Assembly: GCA_937922045.1 (NCBI GenBank)
Contig: CAKZXA010000010.1
Span: 1 to 64,000, forward strand
Direction: 5' to 3'
Source of the DNA: an uncultured Acidimicrobiales bacterium
GTDB lineage: Bacteria > Actinomycetota > Acidimicrobiia > Acidimicrobiales > SZUA-35
Length of the DNA: 64,000 nt
Shown here one piece after another: positions 33,288-41,773 of this stretch. The notes beneath the pieces were generated by a model, which saw only the letters and a list, made by a program, of their open reading frames with translations, ran no database searches and was not told the DNA's origin. The position numbers and the translations under genes were made by a program. Each line of letters opens with the position of its first letter. Position 1 is the first letter of the stretch.

Positions 33288-34586
33288 ATGAGTCTCGCTT
33301 CACGGTGGACGAGCGGCCGTTTTGCCGTTCTACGTACCCTTGCTGTTGCCGGCTTGATCGTGTCGAGTGCCGTCGCTGTCGTCAGCGCCGGTGACCCGGC
33401 GGCTGCGCTCGATGGAGACCCAGAGACATGCACGACGCTTGAAGTCCAATCGTGGTGGTTCCCGACCGAGGATGACATCAGCACCGCAGAAGCCGAAGCG
33501 TTTGGGCATGCACACGTACGAGGCTGCGTGCCATACGGGCAGGACCTCACGAGTGACACCATGCCACTCACGCTGACGTTCACCTCGCACCTCGGAGCCG
33601 CTCATGATCTGGAGGCAGCGCCATCGGACACCGAAGTGCTCCTGCGGGAGGTCGAAATCCGAGGGAAGAATGGCGCACCCGTCTACCGCGACATTCTCGT
33701 CGACCGATTCACCAGTGCATCCGACGACGGGTATCTGTCGTGCACGCCAGCGGATGGTACGTGTACAAAGACGAACTGGTCAAGAAACATCGACCTTGTG
33801 AAGTCCAGGCGAATCGCGAATGATGATTGTGGCCAGGGCAACAACAATCACCATTGCGGTTTCGTCTCGAACGGGAACAACAAGCAGATCAGAGTTGCCC
33901 CACTGTTCGAGATCTTCCGATCTGGCGAGAAAGTCGCTGAGATGCGCCCCATCCTGCGTTTCCCCGTCAACCTCGACCTCAGCCAGCTCGACAACGGCAA
34001 ACCCAACGCCAACTGGCGCACCCCTTCCAGCTACTCGAATGACCTTGAGGGTGTCAGCTGGTTCGTGAAAAGGCCAGAGCGCGGCGTGGGTGGCTACGCC
34101 AATGTCAGCTATACGGATGCCTTGCCAGCGAATCTGAACGCCATGTCATCCACCGCGGGCTGGGGCGCGGTGAACGGCGACCATCGACTTCCCCTCAAGT
34201 TCATCAGCAACCCTTGCACCAACAATTGTCTGGTGAAGAACATGCCGATCGGTCGAGCACAGGTATTTCTTGACCCCAACTTTCATGACGACATCCCCGA
34301 TGTCCCCATCCTGACCAATGACCATGCGTTGACCAATACCAACTACACGTGGTCGCCGAAGCTTCTCTGGCCTATCGATCCTGAGACTGGCCAAAGATCG
34401 TTGAGCCCAGGGGATCACAAGCTCGTCATCACCATTCGTCAACCAACAGTTCAGTGCGGCAGATTCGCGTTCCCAACGTCTCCGGGGGTCGACTGCTCGG
34501 CCCGACCTCGCTTGCCGAACTGGCCAGCGATTGACGAGGCGACGAACACCGGAGTGCTGATCATTCCGTTCAGCGTTGCTCCGTAG
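33288..34586 (+). CDS. Secreted protein of unknown function
   Basis: A 432-residue protein with an N-terminal signal peptide: basic start, hydrophobic TLAVAGLIVSSAVAVVSA, and probable cleavage after an AxA-like site near residue 40. The start has a very strong ribosome binding site, GGAGGAGA, seven bases upstream. The mature part has about ten cysteines (CTTLE, RGCVPYG, YLSCTP, GTCTK, DDCGQG, HHCGF, NPCTNNC, QCGRF, DCSARP), many Asn and aromatic residues, and no recognisable catalytic motif. Codon use looks less GC-biased in the Asn-rich parts. It lies between tRNA-Arg and the Na/Pi transporter gene. Confidence 0.75.
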   Translation: MSLASRWTSGRFAVLRTLAVAGLIVSSAVAVVSAGDPAAALDGDPETCTTLEVQSWWFPTEDDISTAEAEAFGHAHVRGCVPYGQDLTSDTMPLTLTFTSHLGAAHDLEAAPSDTEVLLREVEIRGKNGAPVYRDILVDRFTSASDDGYLSCTPADGTCTKTNWSRNIDLVKSRRIANDDCGQGNNNHHCGFVSNGNNKQIRVAPLFEIFRSGEKVAEMRPILRFPVNLDLSQLDNGKPNANWRTPSSYSNDLEGVSWFVKRPERGVGGYANVSYTDALPANLNAMSSTAGWGAVNGDHRLPLKFISNPCTNNCLVKNMPIGRAQVFLDPNFHDDIPDVPILTNDHALTNTNYTWSPKLLWPIDPETGQRSLSPGDHKLVITIRQPTVQCGRFAFPTSPGVDCSARPRLPNWPAIDEATNTGVLIIPFSVAP

Positions 34587-34608
34587 ACGAGGGTCCTCGT
34601 ACCAACGG

Positions 34609-35844
34609 ATGCCGAAGCGGTGGCGACAGCTGACGCCGGACAACTCCGCCGTGACTGACGAAGACATGGCGCCTCACGATCGGGAGCTGCTAGCGTCATC
34701 GGCGGTGTCTTCTACACAGCCGTCTGGGTCGGCAGCTCCGTTGAACAAGGCGGTACGGTCGGCTTTCGTCTTGTTGCTGATCTATCTGTTTCTTGTCGGT
34801 GTCTCCTCCCTTGAGGCTGGCATCAAGATCATGGGACAGGACACCCAAGAGAGCCTCTTCGCGGCCGCTGGCAATCCGATTGCTGCGCTTTGCATCGGTA
34901 TTCTTGGCACCATCCTGGTTCAGTCGTCGTCTGCCTCTACGTCGGTGATCGTGGGCCTCGTCGCCTCCGGCGCACTAGGCATCGACGACGCGGTGCCGAT
35001 GGCGATGGGCGCAAACATCGGCACCACGGTTACAAACACGCTCGTTTCGCTAGGCCACATTCGCCAGTCGGCGGAGTTTCGCCGTGCCTTCGCCGCCGCC
35101 ACCGTCCACGACTTCTTCAACGTGCTGGCCGTCGCCCTCCTGCTCCCACTCGAAATCTTCTTCGGGATCATCAGCGGAACGGCCGAACGAATCAGCGGCA
35201 GGCTGGTGGGTGCGGCCGGGACCGAATGGAAGAGCCCTATCAAAGCCTGGGTGAAGGAACCGGTTTCCTTGCTCGGAGACTTCTGGGAGTCCGTCGGGAC
35301 CAGCGGCAACCTTCAAGGCACGCTCATGGTCATAACCGGGCTGGTCACCATTCTGGCCTGTCTCGCCCTTGTCACGAAGAACATGCGCTCCCTGGTGGCC
35401 GACCGAGTGGAGCGATCGGTCAACGCCATGTTGAGCAAGGGCGGCGGGTTCGTTGCCCTACTCCTTGGTCTCGTCATCACCATTGCGGTGCAGTCGTCGA
35501 GTATCACGACGTCGATTCTTATCCCGCTAGCTGGAGCGGGAGTAATCAGCTTGCGCAACGCCTACCCGGTCACGCTTGGCGCCAACGTCGGCACGACGAT
35601 CACGGCGCTCCTGGCTTCGCTCGCTGCTTCAAGCCCCGAAGCGCTCACCGTCGCCCTGGCCCACACAACCTTCAATGTGTTCGGAATCGCTCTCCTCTAC
35701 GTTGTGCCGCTGGCCAGAGATTGGCCTGTGATCGCCTCAGAGCGGCTGGCCGATGTAGCCGTCGAGCGACGTACCACCGCAGTGGCCTATGTCGCTGTTG
35801 TGTTCATCGTGGTACCACTCCTCGGCGTGGTGCTTCTCGGCTAG
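34609..35844 (+). CDS. Na+/phosphate cotransporter family protein (NptA/YjbB-like)
   Basis: Membrane transporter with two inverted Na/Pi-cotransporter repeats. The repeat motifs are LVQSSSASTSVIVGLVASG and VQSSSITTSILIPLAGAG, each followed by GANIGTTVTN or GANVGTTITA. About eight or nine hydrophobic segments are visible. ATG 34609 gives 411 residues; GTG 34651 and ATG 34666 are also plausible, and the very first frame position would overlap the preceding gene. The PhoU gene follows at 21 bp, implying phosphate homeostasis. Confidence 0.9.
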   Translation: MPKRWRQLTPDNSAVTDEDMAPHDRELLASSAVSSTQPSGSAAPLNKAVRSAFVLLLIYLFLVGVSSLEAGIKIMGQDTQESLFAAAGNPIAALCIGILGTILVQSSSASTSVIVGLVASGALGIDDAVPMAMGANIGTTVTNTLVSLGHIRQSAEFRRAFAAATVHDFFNVLAVALLLPLEIFFGIISGTAERISGRLVGAAGTEWKSPIKAWVKEPVSLLGDFWESVGTSGNLQGTLMVITGLVTILACLALVTKNMRSLVADRVERSVNAMLSKGGGFVALLLGLVITIAVQSSSITTSILIPLAGAGVISLRNAYPVTLGANVGTTITALLASLAASSPEALTVALAHTTFNVFGIALLYVVPLARDWPVIASERLADVAVERRTTAVAYVAVVFIVVPLLGVVLLG

Positions 35845-35865
35845 CGGTCAACGAAAGGAAGTCCT

Positions 35866-36549
35866 GTGGTTCTCGCATTTTTCAAAGGAAATTCCGGTGA
35901 GGGGAACTTCGCTCACATCGTGGCCAGGTCGGTTGCGATGCTGGGCGATGCGCGCCATTCGTTTGACCTGGCATCTCTTGCCTTGCTCTCCGGCGCCGAC
36001 GCCTCCAACGTGGCTGAGGATGTGTGGGCAACCGACGCCCGGATCAACCAGGCCGAACAAGAGCTGCGAAGCGAACTCGTCGTACATGTCGCCGTGCAAG
36101 GCTCGGCCGACATCGGCTCGGTGCTCGGGTTCACCTTGCTGCTCAAGAAGATCGAACGAATCGGTGATCAAGCCAAGAACATCCTGGAACTGGCCGAACA
36201 TGGCGTGTCGTTCGCCGACAGTCCCGAGAACGAGCAGTTGTCGGCAGAACGCCAACAACTGTCGGGCTACTTCGCCGAAGCAGGCGACCTGCTCAGCATG
36301 CCCAACCCCGACATTGATTCGATTGATGAGTACGCCACACGAGTAAACGTTTCGGTCGCCTACTTCCAGTCGAAGATCGACGAGTTCATGAGTTCTGAGC
36401 GGCCGGGCTTCGAGGTCGTACCGCTGGCGATCTACTACCGCTTCCTGAGGCGCATCGCCGCCAACCTCGTCGGCGTCGTTCGCACCTCGGTCGACCCCGT
36501 CCCCCATTTGGATTATCTCGACGACGGTGCCACCGACACCGACGACTAG
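35866..36549 (+). CDS. PhoU-domain protein
   Basis: A 227-residue all-helical protein starting at GTG, with a strong GAAAGGAAG ribosome binding site. It contains PhoU-like segments: INQAEQELRSELVVHVAVQG and a conserved LLKKIERIGDQAKNILELAE helix, which carries the ExxxD metal motif. It probably modulates the upstream Na/Pi cotransporter, as PhoU-like proteins do when encoded beside or fused to YjbB/NptA. The order and spacing suggest one transcript. Confidence 0.88.
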   Translation: MVLAFFKGNSGEGNFAHIVARSVAMLGDARHSFDLASLALLSGADASNVAEDVWATDARINQAEQELRSELVVHVAVQGSADIGSVLGFTLLLKKIERIGDQAKNILELAEHGVSFADSPENEQLSAERQQLSGYFAEAGDLLSMPNPDIDSIDEYATRVNVSVAYFQSKIDEFMSSERPGFEVVPLAIYYRFLRRIAANLVGVVRTSVDPVPHLDYLDDGATDTDD

Positions 36550-36568
36550 CCAACGCAGCTGATGAACG

Positions 36569-37129
36569 TTAGGAGCTGGACTCGTCTGGGTGCCGATGGT
36601 CATCTATGTACTGATGGACGGCGGTGTTTGACTCACCCTTGAGGCCGAGCGCCTTACGCAGCTTCACGAGTGCGCGGAGGTCGTCACCTTCGATAGACAA
36701 GGTGCGAACCACCTCGCCGGTCGTGTGTATCTCCACATCTGTTACTTCGGCTCTGAGATCGCCAAGCGTGAATCGACGGCGCCGTTTCGTGACCTGCACG
36801 GCGCGGGCGCCGTCGTGATCGTCGAGGCCTTTTAGGGCGTCGGTCAAGCTGAAGCTTTTCTTGCTGTGGAGACGATCAAGCTTGAGCGCTTCGTAGATCG
36901 ACTCCAGCGGAGCTGGTACCGAATCCGCACTTCGGTGGGTTTGCGATGTCCACGCCTCAAACCCTTTGTCTTCCGAGACGAGCTCCTTGGTCTTGAGCTT
37001 GTTGTCACGGATCTTGGCGTTGTAGTCAAGGTCGTCAACGATCAGGTAGCAGTCGTCGACTTCTTCGCGGGTCTCCGAGTCGGCGAGTTCGCGAATCATG
37101 TCGCGAGCCTTGGGGAATTTTCCCCACAC
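36569..37129 (-). CDS. Hypothetical protein, possible CYTH-like, with unclear 5' end
   Basis: A 186-residue protein from GTG 37129. It alternates charged and hydrophobic strands (DDCYLIVDDLDYNAKIRDNKLKTKEL, AVQVTKRRRRFTLGDLRAEVTDVEI), reminiscent of the CYTH/triphosphate-tunnel fold; this is only a resemblance. The reading frame stays open for 16 further codons upstream (to 37177) and there encodes RYEYR, which looks like the first CYTH strand, but no standard start codon occurs there. The annotated start may therefore miss the true N-terminus, or the gene may be damaged. Confidence 0.55.
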   Translation of the reverse strand: MWGKFPKARDMIRELADSETREEVDDCYLIVDDLDYNAKIRDNKLKTKELVSEDKGFEAWTSQTHRSADSVPAPLESIYEALKLDRLHSKKSFSLTDALKGLDDHDGARAVQVTKRRRRFTLGDLRAEVTDVEIHTTGEVVRTLSIEGDDLRALVKLRKALGLKGESNTAVHQYIDDHRHPDESSS

Positions 37130-37366
37130 GCGGTATTCGTATCGTGCCGGTCGGGGCTGTTTTGAACGTGAGCCGATTCATACAGCATCTCACAGAACGT
37201 CTGTTTCGTCCTCACGGGACCGTTGCGACCCTGGTCGATCACGCCGGCGATAGCCGAGATGACAGGCCACCAACTATCGGCTACCAAAGAGGATCGTGAC
37301 TACCTTTCTTCATGATCTGACCGACCAGCTCAGCAGCGGTTGGGCCTCGCACGCCGGCAGCCGGCG

Positions 37367-38401
37367 ATGACCTTGCGTGTCGGGGTTACGCCCCCAGGGA
37401 TGGACCGAGCATCGCTCAACTATGTGCGAGATGCCGAACGGCTCGGCGCCGATTCTGTCTGGGTGCCAGAGGCGTGGATGTACGATGCCCTCACGCCGCT
37501 TGGGTATCTCGCCGCCATCACCGACACGATCCGTCTCGCGACCGGAGCCGTACAGCTCGGAGCCCGTTCGCCAGCCTTGCTGGCGATGTCGGCGCTGGCC
37601 ATGCAGGAAATGTCGGAAGGCCGGTTCATCCTGGGCGTTGGCACCAGCGGGCCCCAGGTCATGGAGGGGTGGCATGGTGTCCGTTTTGATCGGCCTATCA
37701 ACCGCACCAGGGAAACGATCGACATCATCCGCACTATCGCCTCCGGGGAGCGGCTCAACTACGAGGGCACGTCTTACACTCTTCCGCTCCCCGAGAGCCA
37801 GGGCCGGGCCTTGCGTTCCCCGGTCGCTGGTGCCGACATCCCGATCTACATCGCCTCGATGGGCCCGGCCAATCTCCGTCTCACCGGGGCCGTGTCCAAT
37901 GGCTGGATCGGGACAGCCTTCATGCCCGAATCGGCCGAGGTGTTTCTCGATCCGATGCGCGAGGGAGCGGAGGCGGCTGGTCGAAGCGTGGACGAGATCG
38001 AACTCACGGTGGCCGCCGGTCTCGATTTCACCGACGACATCGAGACGGCCGGCCGCCGTCACGCCGCCGGCTACGCCTTCACCATCGGCGCCATGGGCTC
38101 GACCTCCACCAATTTCTACAACCAGGTCTTTGGGCGTCAGGGATTCGCCGACGAGATCGCCGAGGTTCAGCGTCTCTGGCAGGCCGGCGACCGAGACGCT
38201 GCTGGCGCTGCGGTCCCCCTCGAAATCGGACTCCACACCAACCTTGTCGGTGACGACACGGCCATCACCGAACGTTTACGCCGCTACCGCGCCTGTGGCA
38301 TCGACACCCTCCGCGTCGGTATTGACGGCGATGACATCGGCGGCCGGCTCGACGACCTGGCTCGGCTGCTCGACCTCGTGGCCGCCGTCAACGCTGAGTG
38401 A
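37367..38401 (+). CDS. LLM-class (luciferase-like) flavin/F420-dependent oxidoreductase
   Basis: A 344-residue TIM-barrel enzyme of the bacterial luciferase superfamily, from ATG 37367. Signature parts are GADSVWVPEAW, TDTIRLATGAVQLGARSPALLAMSALAMQEMSEGRFILGVGTSGPQVMEGWHG (abbreviated: GRFILGVGTSGPQ) and PIYIASMGPANLRLTG. These match the F420-dependent N5,N10-methylene-H4MPT reductase-like group of actinobacteria. The substrate is unknown. The ~235-bp upstream spacer has no evident gene. Confidence 0.88.
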   Translation: MTLRVGVTPPGMDRASLNYVRDAERLGADSVWVPEAWMYDALTPLGYLAAITDTIRLATGAVQLGARSPALLAMSALAMQEMSEGRFILGVGTSGPQVMEGWHGVRFDRPINRTRETIDIIRTIASGERLNYEGTSYTLPLPESQGRALRSPVAGADIPIYIASMGPANLRLTGAVSNGWIGTAFMPESAEVFLDPMREGAEAAGRSVDEIELTVAAGLDFTDDIETAGRRHAAGYAFTIGAMGSTSTNFYNQVFGRQGFADEIAEVQRLWQAGDRDAAGAAVPLEIGLHTNLVGDDTAITERLRRYRACGIDTLRVGIDGDDIGGRLDDLARLLDLVAAVNAE

Positions 38402-38416
38402 AGGTCAGCTCGATCT

Positions 38417-38905
38417 TCAGCCCCAGACATCGTCGGCGATGGTCACGACGTGGGCGAGCTTGGCCCATTGCTCATCCTCGGTCATCACGTTGCCGTGAAT
38501 CGTCGACGAGAACCCGCACTGAGGACTAAGGCGGAGCTGGTCGAGCGGCACATAGCTCGCCGCCCGGTCGATCCGGGCCTTGACCTCGTCGGCCGTTTCG
38601 AGTTCAGGAAACTTCGACGTGATCAGCCCGAGCACCACCGTCTTGTCGCTGGGCACATGGCGCAGCGGTGCGAAATCGCCGGATCGTTCGTCGTCGTATT
38701 CGAGGAAGAAGGCGTCGACCTCAAGCTCGTTAAAGAGCACCTCCGACACGGGCTCGTAGCCTCCGCTCGCGAAGTAGGTGCTCTTGAAGTTGCCGCGGCA
38801 GAGATGGATGCCAACGGTGAGATCATCGGGCCTTCCGGTCAGGGCGGCGTTGATGAGCGCTGCGTAGGTGCGGGGCAATTCGTCGGGGTTCTTGTTTCGT
38901 CCGGC
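38417..38905 (-). pseudogene. 5'-truncated remnant of a MetE-like (cobalamin-independent methionine synthase II / YxjG) gene
   Basis: About 160 residues match the C-terminal half of COG0620 synthases: TVGIHLCRGNF, GGYEPVSEVLFNELEVDAFFLEYDDERSGDFAPL, VVLGLITSKFPELE and LRLSPQCGFSS. The zinc ligands (Cys in HLCRG, Cys in SPQCG) are present. The usual N-terminal ~200 residues are missing: upstream of about 38905 the frame is meaningless and coincides with the tetR gene in another frame. Family members have about 370 residues. A deletion joining tetR to the remnant is the simplest reading. Confidence 0.8.
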
Positions 38906-39483
38906 CAGATCGAATCGATCTGATCGAGGGCATCGACGGTGAGTTGGCGTAGGTCGGCTTCGGGTTGCCCGGCCGCCCAGAGCCCGACCAGAGCCGTGGT
39001 TACACCCACGAGGGTTCCGGCCACGACGGCGGCGGCGAAGTGGCCATCTGGCCGGTGGGCGAGATCGGCGTGCACGATCGCTCCGTAGCGCAGCATCCAA
39101 TGTTCTTGGAAGCGTCCGAGGCGGCTGCGGAGAAACTCGTTTTCTTGGGCGAGCTGCCAGGCGGGGAGGACCTGGTCGCCTGCTTCCTGAATCGATTCGC
39201 TGACGCCGATGACGGCTCGACGCAGGAATGAGCGCGTCGACTCGTCGGCTTGTCGTTCCGTCGCTAGCTCATCAAAATGCTCGAGCCAGATGAGGCCGTG
39301 CACGAAGACGAGATCTTCTTTTAGAGGAAAGTGCCGGTAGGCGGTTCGCCGCGACACGCCAGCAGCCTCAGCAACCGCCTCGACCGTGGTGGCGTCGTAG
39401 CCGTTCTCGATGAAAAGGGCGGTGGCGGCCGCCGCAATTTCGTTTCGTGTTTGACGGCGACGCCGCTCGTTTAGTGACTCCAC
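38839..39483 (-). CDS. TetR-family transcriptional regulator
   Basis: A 214-residue regulator from GTG 39483. The N-terminal HTH is RRRQTRNEIAAAATALFIENGYDATTVEAVAEAAGVSRRTAYRHFPLKEDLV (key parts GYDATTV and AYRHFPLKEDL). The C-terminal ligand domain runs to about DQIDSIWPDETR, after which ~20 residues (PTNCPAPTQRSS...) are encoded by out-of-frame metE-like remnant DNA. The tail is thus probably an acquired extension left by the deletion. It is divergent from the membrane protein at 39598, a possible target. Confidence 0.87.
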   Translation of the reverse strand: MESLNERRRRQTRNEIAAAATALFIENGYDATTVEAVAEAAGVSRRTAYRHFPLKEDLVFVHGLIWLEHFDELATERQADESTRSFLRRAVIGVSESIQEAGDQVLPAWQLAQENEFLRSRLGRFQEHWMLRYGAIVHADLAHRPDGHFAAAVVAGTLVGVTTALVGLWAAGQPEADLRQLTVDALDQIDSIWPDETRTPTNCPAPTQRSSTPP

Positions 39484-39597
39484 TGCCCGGTATCTATTCG
39501 TTCCACAATCAACCACGCTATCTCCGACACAAGACCGCTCAGGTGGCATTTTATGTCACTGTGGCACAACGTGCCAGTCGTTGCTACCATCGAATGT

Positions 39598-40005
39598 ATG
39601 ACCACAGCACAACAGATCCTGATCGGGTATGCCACGATCGCACTCTCGGCCGGCTTCCTGCTCGGTGTAATCCTCGGAGCGGTTCGGTCTAAACAGTCAT
39701 CGGCACGGAACCTGGCAACCGCTCACGTCGAGACGCTCCTGCAAGGCGCTGTGCTTCTCGGTGTAGCTTTCGCCCTCGGCCTCACTGACTTTGATGGCAG
39801 GCTAGCGACATGGGGAGCGACGCTACTGGCGATCGGTTCTGCGATGCAGGCGGTTGGGGTCACCCTCAACTGGATCACCGGAACCGTCGACCAGTTCGCT
39901 GAACGCTCACCCGGCTTCTTGCTCAATAGCGCGAGCACATTCGCTGCCGTTCCCGGTTTGGCCATCCTGGCCTACGGAATCCTTAGCGCCGTGATCAGCC
40001 AGTGA
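39598..40005 (+). CDS. Small four-helix membrane protein, distantly like styrene-oxide isomerase
   Basis: A 135-residue protein with four predicted transmembrane helices (about 9-27, 45-63, 70-92, 108-133). The AHVETLLQGAVLLGVAFAL segment, with a His before the second helix, followed by a later Asn-containing helix, recalls the StyC (styrene-oxide isomerase) family. The resemblance is weak. Its 3' end overlaps that of the convergent FAD oxidoreductase gene by 11 bp. It is divergent from tetR, with 114 bp between starts, so TetR may control it. Confidence 0.6.
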   Translation: MTTAQQILIGYATIALSAGFLLGVILGAVRSKQSSARNLATAHVETLLQGAVLLGVAFALGLTDFDGRLATWGATLLAIGSAMQAVGVTLNWITGTVDQFAERSPGFLLNSASTFAAVPGLAILAYGILSAVISQ

Positions 40006-41230
40006 TCAGCTGGTAGCTGCTGTTCATGATGAGATCGGCCGCATCCTGGCCCAAAGCGTCAGAGCACTTCACCCCGGCCCCGTTGCCAGCGACGACGACG
40101 AAGACTCCGTCGTCAACCTGCTCGATCAGGGGGTAGCGGTCGGGCGAGTAGGTGATGATGCATGGCCGAGTCGTGAACGAGGTGAAGTTGAGGCCAGGCC
40201 ATAGCGTTTGGAGCGCCGGACGGTAGAGCGGTAGATACTCGGTGTCGGGTTCGGACTCGAACCAGGATTGAATGTCGCCTAGAGCCTGGGGGCCGTCTCC
40301 GAAGGATCGATCACGATTGGTATTGGCCCCCATCTTCACGTACCAACGACCGTCCGGATACTGGAGAGGGCCAACCATATAGATGCCCTCAAGATCAGGG
40401 CTATCAACCAGGTATTTAACGGTTGGTGCTGTGGCCAGACGGACAGCGTCTCGCTCCGATACCTCGCCCAGGATGATCACCTCGGACTTCAGCTCCACCT
40501 CGACGGGCTGGCGGAGCAAGCCGTTGACGTTGGAGAAGGCACCAGCGGCGACCACCAGACGATCGGCCTCAACGACTCGGCCTGACGTCGTCTGCACTCG
40601 CCATCCGCCCCCGCTGATCTGGGTAGTGTCCACGGCAGTGCCGGTCACGAGCTGTGCTCCGTGGTCAGCTGCGACCTTGTTTTGGGCTGCGATCATGGCC
40701 AGGGGATCGACATGACCCGCCGGTGATGGCTCATACGCGACGTAGTGTGTCGCCGGAAAGTTGAGGTCGGGCCATCGTTCGCGCCAACCCTGGTCTCCTG
40801 GCGCGAAGTAGGTGTAGGCGACCCCGGTCGAATCCATGACGAGACGAGGGTCGGGGCTATGAGCGTCACCACCGATGGGCGCGCTGATAAGGCACCCGAC
40901 GGGGGAATGGAAGGCGATCCCGGACGCGTCTTCCAAGGCCTTGTAGTTAGCGACGGCCCTGGCCGTTGTCGCCGCCCATCGTTCATCGCGATCTTGCAAC
41001 CTGGTCAAACGGGCCCGGTCGTTGTGCGATGAGTAGACGCGGCTGGGATCGCCATGTTCGACTACATGGTCGATAGTGCGATCGTCGACCGGCGCTGCGA
41101 TTGAGGTTACGGCCAGGCCGCCCTCGGCCAGATGGCGAGAGGTTGCTGCGCCGAGGGGCCCGTTTCCGACGACGACGACATCGCTGCGCGTCGATTGCTT
41201 TTCTCGGCCACCGTTAGCGTTCCGCTCCAT
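39995..41230 (-). CDS. FAD-dependent amine/amino-acid oxidoreductase (DAO family)
   Basis: A 411-residue flavoprotein. The FAD-binding Rossmann motif is VVVVGNGPLGAATSRHLA (GxGxxG), a mid-protein ADRLVVAAGAFSN completes the nucleotide site, and the C-terminal GVFVVVAGNGAGVKCSDALG is the second FAD motif typical of DAO/sarcosine-oxidase-like enzymes. The substrate is probably an N-methyl or D-amino acid, unproven. It starts 9 bp after the DDN-like gene, in an apparent two-gene operon. Confidence 0.85.
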   Translation of the reverse strand: MERNANGGREKQSTRSDVVVVGNGPLGAATSRHLAEGGLAVTSIAAPVDDRTIDHVVEHGDPSRVYSSHNDRARLTRLQDRDERWAATTARAVANYKALEDASGIAFHSPVGCLISAPIGGDAHSPDPRLVMDSTGVAYTYFAPGDQGWRERWPDLNFPATHYVAYEPSPAGHVDPLAMIAAQNKVAADHGAQLVTGTAVDTTQISGGGWRVQTTSGRVVEADRLVVAAGAFSNVNGLLRQPVEVELKSEVIILGEVSERDAVRLATAPTVKYLVDSPDLEGIYMVGPLQYPDGRWYVKMGANTNRDRSFGDGPQALGDIQSWFESEPDTEYLPLYRPALQTLWPGLNFTSFTTRPCIITYSPDRYPLIEQVDDGVFVVVAGNGAGVKCSDALGQDAADLIMNSSYQLITG

Positions 41231-41239
41231 GGCGGCAGC

Positions 41240-41644
41240 CTAGTTGACGTTGTCGATTTCAAAGACAAGCCGCACCAGCTGTTCGACCCCCAGAACGCGA
41301 AGGCCAAACCTCGTGAACACTCCGAGACGCACGTCGGCAGGCCCCTGGTCAGCTCGGTCCACCAGATCGGCTCGAGCAACGTTGCGCAGCTGATTCTTCT
41401 GTTCGAAAGAGGTCGGGCCAGCGACCATATTGAGGTACCAATCGGTGCTGGTCCCATAGGTCAGGGCGATGTAGGCGGTGTTGTGATTGGGCGACGACAG
41501 GAGCCGTAGTGGGGTTCGATATCGACACCCGGTGCGTCGGCCGCGGTGGTGAAGATAGCCGAACCCAGGGAGGCGAATGAACACCGGACCCAGAGCTCTA
41601 TTGAGATGTCTGACCTGTCGGGCAAGCCGACGTGAACGTGGCAT
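41240..41644 (-). CDS. DDN-like deazaflavin (F420)-dependent nitroreductase-family protein
   Basis: A 134-residue split-barrel protein of the DDN/Rv3547 (FDOR-A-type) family: FGYLHHRGRRTGCRYRTPLRLL near residues 28-50, then AYIALTYGTSTDWYLNMVAGP and the RARDLVDRAD-type C-terminal region. Such proteins bind coenzyme F420 and reduce quinones or nitro compounds. ATG 41644 was preferred to a TTG one codon upstream. Paired with the FAD oxidoreductase gene. Confidence 0.85.
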   Translation of the reverse strand: MPRSRRLARQVRHLNRALGPVFIRLPGFGYLHHRGRRTGCRYRTPLRLLSSPNHNTAYIALTYGTSTDWYLNMVAGPTSFEQKNQLRNVARADLVDRADQGPADVRLGVFTRFGLRVLGVEQLVRLVFEIDNVN

Positions 41645-41773
41645 CAATTTTCCTGCCTGCTTCTAGCCGGAAATCCTAGTCGTTAGTAGGCCCACCGACG
41701 GGCCAGCGCGGTAGTGTGAGTAGGTGGCTGGCGAAGGACCGATAACTCACGTAGCGGTAGTTGAGGAGAGGTA

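Noticed and set aside
33027..33288. Possible genomic island at tRNA-Arg
   Set aside because: No integrase, no repeat of the tRNA 3' end and no other mobile genes nearby; only the neighbour's unusual composition hints at transfer.
34890..35900. 336-codon frame inside the Na/Pi cotransporter gene
   Set aside because: Arg/His-rich frame-shifted reading of clear QSSS transporter repeats.
37377..38498. 373-codon plus-strand frame within the LLM oxidoreductase gene
   Set aside because: Same strand, different frame; Ser/Pro/Arg-rich composition typical of a +1 shadow.
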